From positions 5,270,746 to 5,334,745 of the forward strand of contig PYIU01000001.1 of NCBI GenBank assembly GCA_003415625.1: a stretch of 64,000 nucleotides of DNA, written 5' to 3'. The position numbers were made by a program, and so were the translations under genes. The stretch's first letter is position 1; every line of letters begins with the position of its first letter. Of the stretch, positions 11,796 through 23,156 are shown one piece after another. The notes under the pieces are model-generated. The model worked only from the letters and a program-made list of their open reading frames with translations. It did not search any database and had not been told where the DNA came from. The DNA is from Aquanectria penicillioides. Its lineage: Eukaryota; Ascomycota; Sordariomycetes; Hypocreales; Nectriaceae.

Positions 11796-13177
11796 TTATT
11801 TGATGGCGTGCTGGAAGCTCCCCCCAAAGTCCATGCCCGCCACATTTTTGCCAATCAGGATGATCTTGCCCTCAGCGGGTACTTCTTGATCACCTGGGCC
11901 ATCGTTGATTTCGAAAACTTCTCTGACTCCCTGGAGCATCTTGACATCCCCGTCTTCAAACACTAGGCGTCCCTTGCAGCGATGGATTTCAAATGTGCTC
12001 GCCTCTTCCATCTCGGGAAGTTTGCTGTCCCATAGCACGGCCCGCAGCCAGCGGTCCACATTGTCCAATTGGCCAGGTCTCAGGCGCCCGATGGGAATCG
12101 CCACGGTCGATATTGTCTAGGTAGTCAGCCATGTTGTTCATTTCTTCCGTCCCGTTTGTTTTTCAACCACTCACGGGATCAAGATGGCTGTGCCCCTTAG
12201 CAGTCGCCTCCGATTCACTAAACTGATCGTAGGCATGCAAATCAAGGAGGAAGCCTTCAAGTTGCGGCACGATGCTCCTCTCCGTTACGTGGATCTTTGC
12301 CAGCCCGTTGATGGATTCGATTCTGGCCCGCACCGCACTAAGCTCGCTCTCTGTAACCATGTCGGCCTTGTTTATAACAATAACATCAGCATGCGAGATC
12401 TGAACATGAGCAGTGGTCATGAGAGGTCCATGGTCGTCATGGTCCTCGTGGCCCTCAATCTTCCCGGTTGGGTCCTCGAGGCTTCGCAGGATGTTCTTTG
12501 CGTCTACCAGCGTGACAATTCCATCAAGATAGATCGTGCTTCCAAGGCCATCGTCCACCAGAACAAGGGCGCCAGATTACCTGGGTCAGCAAGACCAGTT
12601 GTCTCAAGGAGGATGTAGTCGAATGCACCCTTCTTCTCCATGAGAGACTCAATGGCATTCACGCCAGTATCCCTAATCCTGTTAGCCAGCAGCCAACCAA
12701 ACCCAAGTTATATAGTATCTCTACTTGACTGAGCAACATATGCATCCGTTGCCGACTTCAAGCCATTCCTCTACTTGCTCTCCTCCCTTGTTTATGGTAA
12801 GAGACTTTTCAATGTCGAGCGCTGTAAACCTCACTTAGAGAAACACCTTTCCATGAGCTGCAGTGGGACTTACAGTCTCCAAATTCTAGTATATCGGTCA
12901 GTGCGCAGCTCTTTGACGGTGCAGCTCGGACGGACCATTCATAATAACAGCAATTTTTTACCATGCTGAGCAGTGAGGATGTAATTCAACAGCGTTGTTT
13001 TACCGGCTCCCAGGTATCCTGCTAAAAGTTAGACACGAAATACGCAGGAAAATACATTATCAGTGGGGTCTTGCCAGTCACAATAGTGATGGGGACCTTG
13101 ACTGTGATTTCCTCTCCGCCCTCGTCGTTGGTGATGGGGCCAACCAGCTCCGGCGGGGCATCGTCGTCAAAATCCAT
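11796..13177 (-). CDS. CobW/ZNG1-family GTPase metallochaperone, two apparent 1-base losses
   Basis: Six exons are inferred (13075-13177, 12936-13018, 12874-12885, 12725-12821, 12175-12672, 11796-12116). Family hallmarks in order: [11 protein letters not shown]-loop (about 34-43), MNEFGDS switch region, GCICC metal-binding CxCC motif, ETTGLADP (Walker B-like), VINKAD guanine-specificity motif, then the CobW C-terminal domain ending at FQHAIK. COG0523 proteins use GTP to hand metal, zinc in the ZNG1 branch, to client enzymes. Exons total 1114 bases, two short of a frame. One base appears lost in the T run 12954-12959, just after the P-loop exon's QHG, and one in the C pair 12558-12559 inside LFW(V)DDGLGS. 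With both restored the protein is 371 aa. Intron 1 uses a GC donor and exon 3 is only 12 bases. Confidence 0.85.
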
Positions 13178-13663
13178 AGTGGTGAATCCGGTTAGATCGG
13201 AGGCTCGCTGTCGATAGTAACCAGTGCCTGGCCCAGTGTGTTTGCCTGGGTTGTCGAAGATGCCCGGCGCTATATTCACAGCTTTATGGTTGCTTTTCAC
13301 CTTAATCCTCTTCAAATTACGAACAAAAACTTGGTTTCGTTGCAACAAATGCGCCCAGAGCCCACCAGTTTCGTCAAGATTCGCACGCTGGGGCATCTCA
13401 CACAGTCTCCGCCCCGGTAACTGCACCACGGCAATGGGTATGCACCTACCGAGCTCTTGCCCCAAAGGGAGCTAACGCCCGCCAGGAGGCCTTGCGTGGG
13501 CCAAACCGCAGCCTTGCCGCTTGTCTTAACCGCCCAGCCCAGCAGCGAACAGCCAGCAGCTCGCTCTCTCGCTCTCTCGCTCACTCCAACTGAATCGTCG
13601 CAACTCGCGATCCCCTCGAATTCGTCCTCCACGCTGCACGCCGCAGCATCCCCTCATTTCACA
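13178..13663. promoter_or_regulatory. divergent promoter region, CobW-type gene and MOB3
   Basis: These 486 bases separate the two divergent start codons, so both promoters must lie here. A CTCTCTCGCT-type pyrimidine repeat at about 13563-13582 precedes the MOB3 start, as is common in fungal core promoters. No specific factor site is evident. Confidence 0.5.
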
Positions 13664-15284
13664 ATGTCGCTAGCACCAACCTCGCCCCGATTACCAAGCC
13701 CTCCGCCGCCCGCCGAGATCCAAATCGGGCCCAAGTCGCCCTCGAGCGGCCAGTCAGCCAGCCCCCAAACGACGCCATCTGAGCAGACACTGCTTGATGC
13801 GAGCTCCAGACGGCGCATACACCCCGGCACCAAGGCCACCGACATGGCTGCAGGCCCTCCTTTGATTCCCCTCCACGAGGTCCGTTGTTGCGCCTCCCTT
13901 TCCATCAGGATGCCGTCGGAATACTGACCTCCATCAGCTGGACTCGGCCTTCCAACTTCAAGAACATCTAGCCGCCCTGCACTGCTATCACACTGCTTCT
14001 AACACTCAACCACTCACCCGCGCAACGGCCCGCCAACTTGCGCAACCCCCAACCGGCATCGATCGTACCATCTGGCTTTATGAGCTCTGCCGCTTCCTCA
14101 TCTCTCAGTGCAACTCCCTCATCGTCGGCTTTCTTTTTGACACTCCTCCTTGCAGCGCCAACACCTGTCCTGAGATGCGCGCTTCCGAATGGCAGTTCCT
14201 CTGCGCCGTGCACGAGCAACCTAAGAGCTGCTGCGCGATCGATTACTGCTGTCATACCCTCGATTGGGCCGCTAATGTTGTCACAGACCAAAAGATCTTC
14301 CCGAGTCGCTTCGTCGTCCTCAGTGATAACCATAGCAAGAATATTGGGGTCAAGAACTTGGTTAACGTGTTCCGCCGCCTGCATCGCATATTTGCCCACG
14401 CCTGGTTCCAGCACCGTGGCGTTTTCTGGTCTGTGGAAGGACAAACTGGTCTCTATGTCTTCTTCAAGACGGTCTGTGACTTGTACGACTTGCTGCCCGC
14501 CGAGAACTACAAGCTGCCTCCTGAGGCCGAAGGTCTCGAAGCTCCTTCGATCGAGCATGAACTTGAAAAACCTGCACCAACCATCTTGAAGCCCCAGGCA
14601 CAACAACGCGCCCCCAGTAGTGAAGATGACAACTTGCATGTCCGAACTAACACTAGACGGCATATCAGGAGCAGCCCTTCGACCGGCAGCGCTGTGACCA
14701 CCGTACTGGAGGCAGAAGAGGAGGAAACCGACGGTCTGTCCAAAAAACTCAAGGACACCCATATTACAGCTCCCTCGCCAGTTGAGGAAGAACCTGAGGT
14801 CGCAGAGGTCCCCGTCATTGTTGAGCAATCTGTCATGGCTCACTCGTCAGCCAAGGATCATGAATCCTCAACCCAAGAAAAGGAGGATGAGGACGAGGAC
14901 GACGATGAATGCGAATATGGTTCAGATGCGGATCAGACTATTGTGGAAGCAGATCTTGATCCTGAGCCTGAACTTGAGTCCGCAGAGGGAAAAGAAAAGT
15001 CGGACGAGGAATCTGAGCCACTGAAAGAATCGGCAGCCTCTGAAGGCACGACAGATGAGAGCGAATCCAGTGATAAGCCAGCCGCGGAGGAGAAGACATC
15101 AGCGTCCCCCGAAACGCCCGCTGAAAGCACGCCTGAGAAGTCTGCTTCCAAAGAGGCCGAGCAAACCACCAAGGTAGCAACTACAGGTCAACCATCCGCG
15201 GAAAGTGAAGCGAACAAGACAGAGGAGGATAAAACTTCAACAGGTGTTTCTTCAAAAATGGAAAATCAGGAGGATGAAAAATGA
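13664..15284 (+). CDS. MOB3/phocein-type Mob protein (STRIPAK subunit)
   Basis: Two exons (13664-13879, 13938-15284) give 1563 bases, 520 aa, in frame. The Mob1/phocein domain spans about residues 73-265: DRTIWLYELCRFL, the CPEMRASEWQFLCAVHE segment, CCAIDYCCHTLDWA, FPSRFVV, then RRLHRIFAHAWFQHRGVF with the zinc-ligating histidines. The sequence matches the MOB4/phocein branch rather than Mob1/Mob2. In filamentous fungi this is the STRIPAK subunit needed for cell fusion and fruiting-body development. An N-terminal extension of about 70 residues is S/P-rich. A tail of about 250 residues is strongly acidic (E, D, S, T runs such as EDEDEDDDE) and is absent from the animal protein of about 225 aa. 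The donor GTCCGT is slightly atypical, but the join restores HE-LDSAF. Confidence 0.88.
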
Positions 15285-16063
15285 GTATGCCTGCTGCGGA
15301 CCTAATATATTCCTGTTCATTCCAGGTGTGCCCGGTCATAAAGGTGACCGAGTCAGGCTTAGCTCGGTGCGAACTGGGTGTGCATCCTCAGTAGTTGGAG
15401 CTGTGTAGAATAGTAACCCGTTCAGTAAGATATGAGAACATATGAAAAGATTTTAGTTTTTTTCTTTTCTTCCAGTACGCGAGACACATCAATGATTATT
15501 ACACATTTCAAGATTTGCGATGCATGTAACTTGGGCACGGGTGTCCCCAACGCCAGAAAGCGCCAGTTTTTCCATTTGGTCTCTATGCAATTTTATGTCG
15601 CTTGATCACCATTCTCAGATGGCGATCCATTGGGTATCTATGTCGGAAGAAGTAAATCATCCATCCAGCCCATCTCCATTTGCCTATCCTCGCCTGTATG
15701 TTTTCGTGCTGTATCCCCGAAAATGAGAAAAGTACCCCAAGTTTGGTGCCCTGAATGAGTTGGTGTAAAAATAGAACTGAAAGTGGGAGAAATGGAACAA
15801 TAGGGTGATCAGCAACCACCCTCGGGGCAACACACGATTTCGAGAAGTCTTCCGATTTTGTCATGTCATTCCAAATATCGTTCCTGCGATGAATTTGTTC
15901 CTTTTTTTCGGGCTGAATATTCTTGATATAGCTGATTTGACCTATATGGTAATCTCGATTTCAATAGGGTCGCTTGTGCCAACTTCAAGGACCAGCCCAA
16001 GGCAAACCCTCCTTTGATTTTTGCACAGGGCTGGCGTAGCTAAAAAATTTTCGCGCGATAGCC
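15285..16063. other. intergenic between convergent genes
   Basis: This 0.78 kb holds the shared 3' flanks of MOB3 and the Zn2Cys6 gene. It is T-rich near 15450-15475 and noticeably more AT-rich than its neighbours. No gene is seen. Confidence 0.55.
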
Positions 16064-18363
16064 TCAGGTCGCTGGTCCTTCTCCCATCTTGTATGAGCTG
16101 CTGTCTTGTTCGTTCAATGAGAGTTTTGCAAAGATATGTCTGACCTCTCGGAGGTTTTCTTGCTGGGCCGTCACGGCGGCAGCATTCCGTTCGTCGGCAA
16201 AGCTCCGAACTCTCTGCAACACAGGACTGAAGCCCTCACCATTAGGCAGCCACCATTGAGCGCACGATGGTTCTCGGAATAATTCGGCCATCTTGGTTCG
16301 TAGGGTGATGGGATGGATGTATCTGGTTGTATAGTCAGCCTTCCAAGTTCAAAGTTTTAACCGGGTCAGGGGCATAGCGTGCTCAACTACAACTACAAAC
16401 ATACCCCATTGTTTCAAGCAAGGCAAATTTTCGCCGGAACCACATATGGTGGCGTGCATCCTGTGGCAAAAAAAGGGCTGCAATGGCTATGCTGGCCTGG
16501 GTGAGAACCAACACACCCTTCGGTGTAGAAGGCCAGTATTCCAGTGTCTCAAAGTACTGACAAGTCGTATACGCGTGTTGACTCAACTCTCCAAATAAAA
16601 TTTCGGGCGGAGTATTTGATGACTGGCATTTGTGCATAATCATTATAGAATTCCACTCGGCGCACAGAATCGTCGTAGTAAACAGAGGCTGTTCGTAAAG
16701 AATGCCGGGAGTATATGGATCGACAATATCATCAGGATTCGAAGGCCGAGGTTTCGGGAAATCCGTAACTAGATATCGAGTATCAGAAAGGGCAGGGTCT
16801 CTCGACTCTTTCCACTCCACGAGAATCCTAGTTAATTGATCATGTTCGGCATTGAACTGCTCGAGGGGCATCTGGCCTCGGCTCCCCCTTGCAAACAAGA
16901 TCGACATATCGTACGAGATCAGACGCAGCCTGGATGACCACTCTTCGACTTTCCAGCGCAATTCGTCGGGAAACGCTGATATCTGGGTTTGGTTGAATTC
17001 CACCATGGCCGTGAACCATTCACGGGGCAAATCCGTAGGGAATCCCCCCATCAAGGCAACAAAGGTATCAAACCGTGCGTACCACTGAAGGCACATCCGG
17101 CCCATCGGGGTTTGCATAATCGTTTGCGGCGTGAACATATTGGTTAGGATCTCAAATGCTGCTTTTTGGTGGCCCATTAAGTTGACCCAGTCTCCCAAAT
17201 ACTCCTAACCCAAATCATTAGTCCAATCGAATACAACTTGCCATCAGCACCACATACCTCAATTGTAGCCAACTGCAAAATAGTCAAAAGCGTTGCCACG
17301 TTATGTTTCTCTTTCCTCTTCAAGGCCCCCAATAACAATGTAACACTTCTGTTGTAGTACTGCAAGAAGTTGTGCAGTTTTCCGTTCGGATCTTGCAGAG
17401 TTAGGTGATATGCCGAGAAGCCAACCAGGGCGTTGAGAAGAGGTTCATGTCGAAGGGCCGCGCTAGGTAAAATTGTTTGGAAAAAGTTGTCCGAATCATG
17501 AGGAATGCAATAATGGTAGTTGGTCATGTTTTCGACAAAGTATGTCAGGCATCCTTGAACTTCCGTTGGGAGGTTGGACCATTCCGGTAGCCCTAGTTCA
17601 AGGGGAAACTCTGCAGATGGATAGGATGTAGTTGCCAAACTAATTGGGGTCGCGGTTGCAGTTGATGGAGACGAACTCTTGGTACTGCTTTGTGAAGGAG
17701 CCTCGGAGGTCTGACGTCGCGGGGGGAAGCTCCCTGAGCCCTTTGAAGATTTGGATGATTTGCGAATCTGCTCATCCGGCTCATCCTCGTCGAGAATCGT
17801 TTCGAGTTTGCTTTCCTGTTCCATATCCTCTTCATCATCCGCATTTGATGACGATGGGCTGGTTTGCGACCCGGCCCCGGGTTCTTTCGATTTGCTGCCA
17901 GCACCAGCAGAACCTTTCGAATTCGGTGGCTCGGGATAAACGCATTCGCGGTTTCCTTTCTTACATCCTAACACATGTTAGCATTTATGGGGTTAGTGAA
18001 TGGGATCCTGGGAGCCGCACGTTCGCAAATTGGTCGCGTCTCGTCGCACTGGGCAAGTTTAGTTATCACCTCCAGGCTAGCCTGGGGAGAGCTCGCACAT
18101 ACCTTCACTCTTCGACTCCTGCACATGAAACAACCAGAACGAGTTCGGCGGTGCTTTACATGATCCATGCCGGTTCCGGTTGCAGGGCCAGACTTCCTTC
18201 GGCTCTTCTGCGGCTTAGAAGGGTTGAACATCATAGGCTCAGGGAAACCGGTGAAGTATCCGAGCTGTTGGTATGCGCCAGGCATCGGGGTCGGTGCCAT
18301 AGGAATCGGCTGGCCATGCATCTGCGGTGCGAACATTTCTTCGGGAGTTGTAACTGGGTTCAT
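16064..18363 (-). CDS. Zn2Cys6 fungal transcription factor
   Basis: Five exons (18103-18363, 18021-18048, 17258-17967, 16405-17204, 16064-16322) total 2058 bases, 685 aa, in frame. The binuclear zinc cluster is complete: C78-x2-C81-x6-C88-x6-C95-x2-C98-x6-C105, within HRRTRSGCFMCRSRRVKC and ICERCKKGNRECVYP. The basic KHRRTRSG arm precedes it. A 28-base exon carries the middle of the cluster. After a Ser-rich acidic linker, the region from about residue 230 to the end is helical and resembles the fungal-specific transcription factor domain (SNLPTEVQGCLTYFVENM, NALVGFSAYHLTL, LLTILQLATIE). The cluster resembles Moc3-like regulators, which is an impression from motif wording, not a search. The first 60 residues are Met/Pro/Gln-rich and could be an activation segment. 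Targets are unknown. A gene-free region of 10.6 kb lies upstream. Confidence 0.88.
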
Positions 18364-19836
18364 CCCAGCCCAGACATGGAGGAGAGGAAGTGGTGGTAGT
18401 AGTCACCCATGATGATGCTCGATGATTATCAAAGCTACCCAAGCGGGTTGAGCGTTTTCGAAACAGGTAGAGAACGTCTTTGGCCAGTAAGGAAAACCGA
18501 GAGCGCAATTCGCATGCTTGCCGGCAATGTAGCACTAGCTGGACCAAAACCACAACGGGTTCGCGTCAGAGACACGAAGCGAGTGGTTCCGGGAGAACAG
18601 GATGTTTCTGCTCGAACGCCAGCTCCGCGGTTCCGACCAGTCGGTTTCCAAGGGCGGCAAGGAATATATGAACTTGACGATGTCAGCCAAGCGGGAACCG
18701 GTCGTAAAGAAAAGTACCCGATGAGACGAAGCTGACGGGGGTGGGTTGAGAATTTCCAGGGGCCAGCTGCCAATTTCTGCCTGCTGTCGGTAGAAGTGAC
18801 TAACCAGGGCCACGGTCGAGCCCTAGTCTATATTGACAACCCCTGGTAGGAAACCGGCGGAGTGGTAAGGGCGTGGAGGGGGGAAAGAAAGAAATGGGAT
18901 GGGGGTATGGTTGAGGATCAATCTGTCAGAGTGCGGCCCAGCCCAGAGATGCCCAGAGCTCTTGGACTAAAAAAGGAGGCTACAGGGACGAGTATGTCAA
19001 GGCCCTCGAGCTTGCGGATAGATCCAGGAAAGCGGCAAGATGTCCGCGGTTTAGTGAAACGTGGGTTGCAAGGGCGTTGTTTGGTTACTGGTGGGGGGCT
19101 TCCAGGATGGTTGTCAAGCAAGAGGGGCTGGCGACACCAGTGGGTACATGTATGGCGGCTGAGGAGCGGAGGCAGGTTGTCACGTCGTGACAGCGACAGG
19201 GAGGAGGATTATCGATGGAGAAGTCTCAGGGCCCTTTGTAGGGCAGAAGTTGGGCAGGATGCCGGGGACAAATCAAGGGGGCATCCATTCAAAGTCTGAG
19301 GATAGCGGGGATGGGGTGGCATGTAATGGGCCGTCCTGTCGATGGTAACGTTGGTCAAGCCGGGTTGGTCAAACCCCCTGGAGGTGGGAGCCAGAGAGGT
19401 CGTATTCTGCGGGAGAGTGCTGTCGCATGCAGACTTGACGGGGCGTCAACCGATGATCGTGGGTCTCGGGGGGGGGCAGCCAAAGCTAGACCAGGCCTCT
19501 CTGATGAGCGGACAGGACCACGGTCAACAAGCTGAACAAGACAGACCACTAGTTGTGGGTGGCCAGCACGTGGAGGCAATGGGGTGGCAACAGAGTGAGG
19601 CAAGGGAAGTGGGAGAACCAGGTGAGAGTGGTGTTGTTGCGTTGACGGCAGAGGGAGCCCCGTAACTTTCAAGTGCTGGTGCTCTTGTTGCTTGTTGCGG
19701 GTGCGGATCCGGGTTGGAGATTCTGCAAAAGAGTGGATGGGATGGATGGACCTGCCGGGGTGTGAGTGGATGGTGGGTTTAGAAGAAGCAAGTGCGGAAG
19801 AAACGCCGGCCGAGAGAAGAGAGAAATAGATGTGTA

Positions 19837-19987
19837 GTGTGCTTGTGCGTGTGGTGTGTCTGTGTCTCTGTCTGTGTGAGTGCGGTGTGTCTGCGTGCGT
19901 GCGTGCGTGCGTGCGTGCGTGTGAGAGAGTGAGTGACAGGAGGACACTGAGGAAGGGAAAAGAGAGAGCGTCTGTGTTTGTGGGTGC

Positions 19988-20026
<39 letters not shown>

Positions 20027-20118
20027 TGTGTGTCTGCGCGCGCGCGCCTGCGAGTGCGTGTGCCTCGATGTATGTGTGTCCGTATGTATGTGTGTGTGTG
20101 TGTGCGTGTGTGTGCGAA
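19837..20118. repeat. (GT)n / (GCGT)n microsatellite block
   Basis: An imperfect alternating purine-pyrimidine block. GCGT repeats lie at about 19892-19922 and a nearly pure GT run at about 19990-20032. A CG-rich patch lies at about 20036-20047 and another GT/GTAT run at about 20080-20118. Such alternating sequence can adopt Z-DNA and is length-unstable. It lies about 1.5 kb upstream of the Zn2Cys6 start. Confidence 0.92.
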
Positions 20119-20917
20119 TGATGAGAGTGAGGCTGATAGAAAAGGGAGGGGTGCAAGCCAAGAATGCGAGGCGTCAACAATAGTGGAGAGATACGGGTTT
20201 AAGAAAAAAAAATATCCTGGAGGGAAGAGTCCACAAAGCTTTGAAAACAGTTATGGGAGTGTAGTGTTGATGATGATACTGTGTTGATGATGTCGGACCG
20301 GGAGGAGACACCGATGAAAAAACAACGGCAACCAACAAGCCAACAACAGCCAGGACGGCGAGCTACTCCAAATAAGATCGGGTCTCCGTATAGTAATGGT
20401 GGCTTGGGCGTCAGTAATTAGAACAAGACCTGGACTAAGTGTCGACGGAGGATGGGCGACGGATTATGGGCAATTGGATGGATGATGTAGTTCCAGCAGT
20501 GGGCGCAGGGCGGGTTGAACTTGGCGGGTTGAAGTGCTGAGAGGGGGGAAGGAACACACCCCAGCGACAGGGCAAGGGTCTTGATTGATTGACGTTGCTT
20601 TGCGCTGCCTTGCCTTGAAAGGCCTTTTCTCTATTCCTCCAGGCTTCCAGACTCTTGGGCTGTCCCTGGGTTTTGTGATCCTAATCCCGGACGCTCTGGC
20701 TTGGGCTCCGGCTCTAGCTCGCTGAGATGACGATGGATGGCAGATGGATACCTACCAGGCGTGCAGTACCCGGGGCCTAGTCTGGAACTTGAGTCTTAGG
20801 CATTGCGCTTCATGTCCCGAAAGAGCTTAAGACCGCGGAAAGGAAACCGGAGGGCTGGACCTGACGGCGTCAAACATCCCTTGTTCTCTAACTACTAGCC
20901 CGCCCCTCGAATATCCC

Positions 20918-20949
20918 CTCGACAGCTCTCGACAGCTCTCGACAGCCAC
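20918..20949. repeat. short tandem repeat, CTCGACAG unit
   Basis: About three copies of a 10-base unit (CTCGACAGCT), the last degenerate. It lies inside the gene-free region and has no evident function. Confidence 0.75.
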
Positions 20950-23126
20950 TCGACCGCCTGGGCGACAACGACGGCGGCCAACTGGAGCTGAACCTCTGGA
21001 GGGGATGTGGATCTGGCCGCCGTGGCGTCCGTCGGGGACGGAGTAACTACTCGTTCGTCAATGGTGCCTGTTTTGGTATCTCACTTCTGCGGCCGCGCGC
21101 TTGGCATCGACCACACGTCTCCCTCACCAAACGTACCCAAACACACCAAAGGGCACTTGGAAATGACCGCGACCAGGGGTCGCTCATGGACAGGGCCAAC
21201 ATGGCGGTGATGCAACGTTTTGGCGGGCGGGGCGTTTGGGTGTGTAAGGAAAAGGAAAGCCAAGCTGCCGGGGGTCGATGCAAACCTTGACTCTGCTGTC
21301 AGACGGCTTCTTTGCTTGTCTCTCCCGAATTGACTCCCCAGTCGCCAACCTTCAGAAGGTCTTGTATCCCACTGTCCGTGTTGGTAAGGGAGGGGGAAGC
21401 GCTCCATCCATCCATCCATTCATCCAACCATAGATCCCACCCCATCGTTGACCTCCTTGATCTCCTTCGGTCCTATCCCAGTGCTGCCCTCGTACTTCGT
21501 ACTTCGTACTACGCCTCTTCCTCCCAGACTTCCTTCTGCTCTCCCCCCTCCTCCCCATTGTACCAGGGTACACGGCCTCAACGCCGGCGTGGCAGGACAT
21601 CCTGGTGTGCCATCCGACCATGGCTCCCTGGTCAGAGAGGAAGAAAGGGAGAAAAAAAACATGGTATAGATGGCGATCTGATAGGGTACCCTTGACTGGG
21701 CCCGTGAGAGTTGGTAGAACAGGCCTCAGTGAAGCCCTGATCAACTGCCCCCAAGCACCGGATCCGTCCCAACTTCTGACAACCACCCACACAAGAAACG
21801 GCGTCTGGACGCTTGGATCAGCCAACGCTCCCAACGCTATCGTGGGTCGTCGCGTGGCCCGACCCAGCAGCACCGGAGCGCCGCCGTGGCTTCTTTTTTG
21901 ACTTTGACTCGACAGTTGACAATCTCCATAATGCGAACCTCGGCATGCAAAAAGCGCCATCGGCGAGTGGCAACGCCGGCCCTGGGATTTGCACGGTTTT
22001 CATCACACACCATAATACCTCTGTTCGGCCGGACCGGAGCACCCACGGAGTTGGAGCGCTCAGAAGAACAGAATTTTCCGATCCCCCATCTCCGATCACT
22101 GCATCGGTCCTGTTCAGAACAAAAGTATAGTACCTACACCACACCCACGCCTCACATCGGAGAGGCGGATCCTTGCTATGAGCTGTGCTCATCCGCCATT
22201 ATCCTCGATCCTCGTCCTATGTGGTCTGGGCTTAATTAAGCACTAGGGAGAGTTCGGGCCAACCTGAAGCACAGGCCAGAGGAGAAACAGGATGTGTTGG
22301 AGATTTGAAGACGCAGCAGCATACAGACCATGCCATGCGATGCCTGACCCTGCAGCAAGCATTGCCCAGTCTGGTGCTCAGCTGCGACTTGGTACCAGCC
22401 CCGAATGCTCCGACGGGCCAATGTCTTGGGCTTCTCTCACGGAGCTGATGTTGAGCGATCCATACCGTCCCCTGCCTTGATCTTGTTGGTAGGAGGCTGC
22501 ATATCCAGGCGGTGCTTAGCATGTATTAACTGATGGGGTGATATGCCACCCCGATACACTAGAGCCACAAGCACCACAAGTAGATCCATCTGCAAGAGTT
22601 CAAAAAACGCTCTGATGTACGATGATATCGGTGTCTCACCTCACGTGGCATTCCAGAATCGGATCCGATGACCGACAGCAAGATGACTCTTAGATGAAGC
22701 CCCATTGGCAAACATGCGTGGGCACTGCAGGTCGACAGGCAAGCATCCCATGACAGATGTGTGCCAACAAGGGCACCCGCCACTTTGCTTTGTTACACGG
22801 ATCGGGAGCCTCCCGTTCCAACCCTTGCCCAAGTTCTAGAAGGGTGTCAGCGGCAGCGAAAGGGGAACAAAGTGATTGGGCGGGTCGATGAATTCTGGGC
22901 GTGGTTCGTTTCCCGAAAATATCGAGTGCTCATGCTTCCCCCTTGACTACTGAATGCCCTTCTGGGTCAAGATGACAAGTCATGTCGGGGCCATGATGAT
23001 CTTCCCTGAGCCCCCTCGACCAACACTCGACTCCACCCAGAGGGCCTGGCAACAAGGTGTCTAGGCGTTTCTGATGAAGCGGACACCTTCACGAGTTAGA
23101 CCTGGCACTCCAGCGACTGCATAGAA

Positions 23127-23156
23127 CCCCCCCCCAAAGGACCCAAGAGGGGGGGG
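23127..23156. repeat. C9 / G8 inverted homopolymer pair
   Basis: Nine C are followed after 13 bases by eight G. The arms can pair as a hairpin on either strand. It is a low-complexity structure without a known role. Confidence 0.8.

Noticed and set aside
13968..14843. 291-codon minus-strand open frame
   Set aside because: It is the antisense shadow of the MOB3 exon, whose plus-strand protein is clearly conserved.
19355..20161. 268-codon minus-strand open frame
   Set aside because: It is mostly the translation of the GT/GCGT microsatellite (His-Thr repeats) and has no domain or splice support.
21352..21960. 202-codon minus-strand open frame in the gene-free region
   Set aside because: Includes a translated TCCA-type repeat, and the remainder lacks any ordered or conserved-looking block.
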